Positions 6,175-8,024 of a stretch of 8,024 bases of DNA are shown piece by piece (position 1 is the first letter of the stretch; each line of letters begins with the position of its first letter). The notes under the pieces are model-generated. The model had not been told where the DNA came from. It did not search any database and saw only the letters and a program-made list of their open reading frames with translations. The position numbers were made by a program, and so were the translations under genes. The DNA is from Rhizobium sp. Q54 (GTDB taxonomy: Bacteria > Pseudomonadota > Alphaproteobacteria > Rhizobiales > Beijerinckiaceae): assembly GCA_945903655.1 (NCBI GenBank), contig CAMDOY010000157.1:1-8024 (forward strand), read 5' to 3'.

Positions 6175-6423
6175 TCAGGCGGCCGTCTCTGGCAGCCATT
6201 CGCATTCCGCTGGGTCCGCATGGCCGTGCAGGGCTGCGTCATGGACATAGAGCGTGGAGCAATAGGGGCAGATGGCCTCTTCCGAATCGCCCATGTCGAT
6301 GAAGATATGGGGATGATCGAAGGGCGGCAGCGCCCCCACGCACATGAATTCCTTGGCGCCGACGCGCACCGAGCGGACGCCGGGCTGATTGTGGAAATGC
6401 GGTGTGGCGTGATCGGCGGCCAT
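6175..6423 (-). CDS. Zinc-finger domain protein of the CHCC type (NDUFS6-like, possible complex I accessory subunit)
   Basis: An 82-residue protein with the zinc-binding pattern C28-x8-H37-x14-C52-x2-C55 (FMCVGALPPFDHPHIF ... CPYC), the CHCC zinc-finger of mitochondrial NDUFS6 and its bacterial homologues. In alphaproteobacteria such as Paracoccus an NDUFS6 homologue is an accessory subunit of NADH:quinone oxidoreductase; assignment of that role here is inference from family. The frame is open to an ATG at 6462, but MAADHATPHFHN at 6423 is the usual start for this family and the extra 13 residues (MVRRNFRRSRGQS) do not look conserved. The gene lies 118 bp after the Fe-S scaffold gene and 24 bp before the monooxygenase gene. 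No complex I (nuo) genes are in the window. Confidence 0.88.
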   Translation of the reverse strand: MAADHATPHFHNQPGVRSVRVGAKEFMCVGALPPFDHPHIFIDMGDSEEAICPYCSTLYVHDAALHGHADPAECEWLPETAA

Positions 6424-6541
6424 GCTCTGTCCCCGGGACCTGCGGAAGTTGCGGCGCACCATAATGAAGGCGCGGAGGTTTGGGTAGGGGGAGGGGCGCT
6501 CCCTTTGAACCCAGCTGATGGTTGACGCGCTTCGGGGGCGT
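6424..6541. other. Short intergenic gap between the Fe-S scaffold and zinc-finger genes
   Basis: This 118-bp gap is large enough for a promoter of the zinc-finger/monooxygenase pair. I find no convincing promoter boxes. On the minus strand GACGC and GCGTC just after the scaffold stop could pair weakly, but with no T-run. Confidence 0.25.
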
Positions 6542-6994
6542 CTAGCCCGCGCTCTTGACGCCCTCGCGCGCCTCGATCTGGGCGATGGCGTCCACCACCG
6601 CGTCGAAGGTTAGCAGGGTGGAGGAGTGGCGGGCCTTGTACTCGCGCACCGGCTCGAGCACGGCAATTTCCGCCCATTTGGCGGCCTCCGGCGGCGGGGC
6701 GTTTTCCTTCAGCATGCGGCGCACGCCATCGCGCAGGGCGCGCAGTTCTTCGGGGGTTGAACCCACGATGTTGCGCGCCATGATGGAGGAGGAGGCCTGG
6801 CCGAGGGCGCAGGCCTTCACATCATGGGCGAAATCGGCCACCTGACCATCGCGCAGCACCAGGTCCACTGTCACGGTCGAGCCGCAGAGCTTGGAATGGG
6901 CCGTGGCCGAGGCGTCGGGATGCGGCAGACGGCCCAGGCGCGGGATCTCCGCCGCCAGCTCCAGAATGCGCTTGTTGTAGACGTCGTTCAGCAT
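6542..6994 (-). CDS. IscU/SufU-like iron-sulfur cluster assembly scaffold protein
   Basis: A 150-residue protein of the NifU N-terminal / IscU fold. Visible family blocks are the N-terminal NDVYNKRILELA, the first cysteine in KLCGS (C37), the second in KACALGQASSS (C62) and the C-terminal EYKARHSSTLLTF block. In canonical IscU/SufU the first cysteine is followed by Gly-Asp (CGD) and a third cysteine lies in the C-terminal block. Here the Asp position is S39 and the third cysteine position holds H123/S124/S125, so two of the usual ligand positions are changed. It may be a divergent scaffold or carrier; I recall similar changes in alphaproteobacterial homologues, unverified. The start at 6994 has only weak upstream purines (AAAAGAG). 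It is divergent from folE, a neighbourhood I recall from Rhizobiales. Confidence 0.88.
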   Translation of the reverse strand: MLNDVYNKRILELAAEIPRLGRLPHPDASATAHSKLCGSTVTVDLVLRDGQVADFAHDVKACALGQASSSIMARNIVGSTPEELRALRDGVRRMLKENAPPPEAAKWAEIAVLEPVREYKARHSSTLLTFDAVVDAIAQIEAREGVKSAG

Positions 6995-7109
6995 GTTTGG
7001 AGGCTCTTTTCAGAGTGTTCGCTTTGGGGCGGGATCTGTGCTTAACATATAGGTGAGATTACGGCGTTCCGAAACCACCAGATCGATCATGGTCATTTTT
7101 GGGGGCGAA
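6995..7109. promoter_or_regulatory. Divergent intergenic region, scaffold side (scaffold / folE)
   Basis: This is the left half of the 219-bp gap between two divergent genes. On the minus strand a 28-codon reading frame (7010-7096) lies here, without a Shine-Dalgarno; see the findings. On the plus strand TTTGGG and CATATA, 17 bases apart (about 7023-7051), could be a weak promoter for folE; it would place the whole repeat-containing leader in the transcript. Confidence in the promoter itself is low. Confidence 0.3.
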
Positions 7110-7134
7110 TGGCGCCAAATCTTCGGCGCCAAAT
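7110..7134 (+). repeat. Tandem 10-bp direct repeat that can also fold as a hairpin, upstream of folE
   Basis: GGCGCCAAAT occurs at 7111-7120 and again at 7125-7134, 14 bases apart start to start. Because GGCGCC is its own reverse complement, the two copies also form a 7-bp stem TGGCGCC (7110-7116) / GGCGCCA (7125-7131) with an 8-base loop. A third GGCGCC (7206-7211) overlaps the folE ribosome-binding site. This could be a pair of protein-binding sites or an RNA structure. Confidence 0.6.
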
Positions 7135-7167
7135 AATATTCCATCAGGCTATGGTCTGGTTCTGGTT

Positions 7168-7213
7168 CCGCCCCGTAACTGTTCAAGTTAGTCCACCGAG
7201 TGGGAGGCGCCGC
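7168..7213 (+). promoter_or_regulatory. Structured folE 5' leader overlapping the ribosome-binding site; candidate THF-II (folE motif) riboswitch
   Basis: The Shine-Dalgarno GGGAGG (7202-7207) is embedded in GGGAGGCGCC, whose GGCG (7206-7209) can pair with CGCC (7169-7172). Between them lie GTAACTGTTCAAG (7175-7187) and GTCC (7191-7194). The order GUA, GUUCAA, GUCC, then GGGAG and CGCC directly before a folE start resembles my recollection of the alphaproteobacterial folE motif, the THF-II riboswitch, which binds reduced folates and masks the ribosome-binding site. The match is from memory, and the outer stem of the known motif's hairpin seems missing or shortened here. A competing local hairpin TAACT/AGTTA (7176-7190) is also possible. 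Confidence 0.35.
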
Positions 7214-7858
7214 ATGGATGCAGTGGTTAAGACCTTGAATCCCGTTAAATCTGTCAGCAAGCCCGCTATAGCTGGGGTCCCAGCCCAAAGGCCGACCCGC
7301 GAGGAAGCGGAGGCTGCTGTTCGGGTCCTGCTCCGCTGGGCGGGTGATAATCCGGCCCGTGAAGGGCTGCTTGATACGCCCAAGCGCGTGGTCAAGGCCT
7401 ATGAAGAACTCTTCAAGGGCTACACCCAAGACGCCGAGGCGCAACTGTCGACTGTCTTCGAAGAGGTCGAGGGTTACGACGATATGGTTCTGGTGAAGGA
7501 CATTCCTTTCACCTCCCATTGCGAGCACCATATGGTGCCCTTCGTCGGCAAGGCCCATGTGGCCTATTTCCCTGCCGAGGGTGTGGTTGGCCTGTCGAAG
7601 CTCGCCCGTGTGGTCGAGGTCTTCGCGCGCCGCCTGCAGACGCAAGAGACCATGACCGCGCAGATCACCGACACCATCGACAATGCGTTGAAGCCTCGCG
7701 GCATCGCCGTGCTGATCGAGGCCGAGCATATGTGCATGTCCATGCGCGGCGTGCAAAAGCAGGGCGCCTCGACCATCACGACGCGCTTCACCGGCGCTTT
7801 CCGCGATGATCCAGCCGAGCAGGCGCGTTTCTTCAGCATGGTGCGCGGCTTCCGCTAA
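7214..7858 (+). CDS. folE: GTP cyclohydrolase I (type IA)
   Basis: A 214-residue FolE that converts GTP to 7,8-dihydroneopterin triphosphate, the first step of tetrahydrofolate (and related pterin) synthesis. Zinc ligands are C103 and H106 in SHCEHHMVPF and C174 in HMCMSMRG, in the spacing of the E. coli enzyme. Other family blocks are NPAREGLLDTPKRVVKAYEELFKGY (46-70), GLSKLARVVEVFARRLQTQE (126-145) and the C-terminal STITTRFTGAFRDD. The first about 28 residues are a poorly conserved, probably flexible extension. The reading frame is open to 7109, but the ATG at 7214 has GGGAGG 6 bases upstream and the earlier part is leader sequence. It is divergent from the Fe-S scaffold gene and ends at a strong terminator, so it is likely a single-gene unit. 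The leader suggests translational control (see 7168-7213). Confidence 0.97.
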   Translation: MDAVVKTLNPVKSVSKPAIAGVPAQRPTREEAEAAVRVLLRWAGDNPAREGLLDTPKRVVKAYEELFKGYTQDAEAQLSTVFEEVEGYDDMVLVKDIPFTSHCEHHMVPFVGKAHVAYFPAEGVVGLSKLARVVEVFARRLQTQETMTAQITDTIDNALKPRGIAVLIEAEHMCMSMRGVQKQGASTITTRFTGAFRDDPAEQARFFSMVRGFR

Positions 7859-7880
7859 GGTTGTCGTTCCCGCAAAACAG

Positions 7881-7909
7881 ATGCGCCCCGCAAGGGCGCA
7901 TTTTTTTTT
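7881..7909 (+). terminator. Intrinsic terminator of folE
   Basis: ATGCGCCC (7881-7888) and GGGCGCAT (7894-7901) form a perfect 8-bp stem with a CGCAA loop, followed directly by a run of nine T (7901-7909). It starts 22 bases after the folE stop and is a textbook Rho-independent terminator. Confidence 0.95.
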
Positions 7910-8024
7910 AGGTGGCGTCATCCCTTTGGCGACCGCCCTTCATGCGCGGGTCGTTTTGCTTTACAAGGTCGCCGAGCGCTAACCATCAGCTTGCGCAGAC
8001 CCCCACCCCGTCCGCTGGCGCGGC
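7910..8024. other. Unassigned right edge
   Basis: Between the folE terminator and the window end there are 115 bases with no gene I can support. A plus-strand frame from an ATG at 7942 and short minus-strand frames run off the edge, but none shows a recognisable protein pattern or a Shine-Dalgarno. Confidence 0.3.

Noticed and set aside
7109..7213. Longer folE starting at 7109
   Set aside because: The extra 35 residues have no family similarity and the region carries repeats and the Shine-Dalgarno for the ATG at 7214.
7010..7921. A 303-codon minus-strand frame antisense to folE
   Set aside because: It spans the folE terminator and the antisense of a clearly functional folE; only its final 28 codons in the intergenic gap are listed as a weak finding.
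7942..8024. Start of a new plus-strand gene at the right edge (hisI often follows folE)
   Set aside because: The 27-residue beginning does not resemble HisI or any protein I know, and no ribosome-binding site precedes it.

Overview
The window looks like a piece of ordinary chromosome from a GC-rich alphaproteobacterium, most likely Hyphomicrobiales (Rhizobiales). This rests on the high GC content and on recognisable gene neighbours: sfsA divergent from a CinA-N-type protein, an NDUFS6-like zinc-finger gene next to an FAD monooxygenase, and an IscU-like scaffold gene divergent from folE. The genus cannot be fixed from sequence alone.

Layout. The left edge holds the first 27 codons of sfsA on the minus strand (1-82). 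Divergent from it is a stand-alone molybdopterin-binding-domain protein (189-932, plus), which meets an alkaline-phosphatase-superfamily membrane transferase resembling LTA/phosphoglycerol/phosphoethanolamine transferases (940 to about 2643, minus) tail to tail. That gene is divergent from gpt, xanthine phosphoribosyltransferase (2809-3297, plus). gpt in turn meets an SDR oxidoreductase (3302-4144, minus) tail to tail.

An AT-rich regulatory gap with several dyads (4145-4383) precedes a small three-repeat KGG stress-type protein (4384-4656, plus). A tRNA-Leu(UAA) gene with encoded CCA follows (4835-4918, plus).

The right part is a minus-strand cluster, read right to left: an IscU/SufU-like Fe-S scaffold (6542-6994), an NDUFS6-like zinc-finger protein (6175-6423) and an FAD-dependent aromatic-ring monooxygenase (4945-6150). 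The last two are only 24 bp apart and probably co-transcribed. Divergent from the scaffold is folE, GTP cyclohydrolase I (7214-7858, plus), which ends in the clearest intrinsic terminator of the window (7881-7909). No gene can be assigned in the last about 115 bp.

The genes are mostly housekeeping: purine salvage, pterin/folate synthesis, Fe-S and respiratory-chain related functions, envelope modification and a tRNA. I see no insertion sequence, CRISPR array, prophage or defence system. The most interesting non-coding signals are two. The folE leader has three self-complementary GGCGCC copies, the last overlapping the ribosome-binding site, and its end resembles what I recall of the alphaproteobacterial folE/THF-II riboswitch motif. 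The gap upstream of the KGG gene contains repeated GTTA/TAAC half-sites and a 13-bp palindrome.
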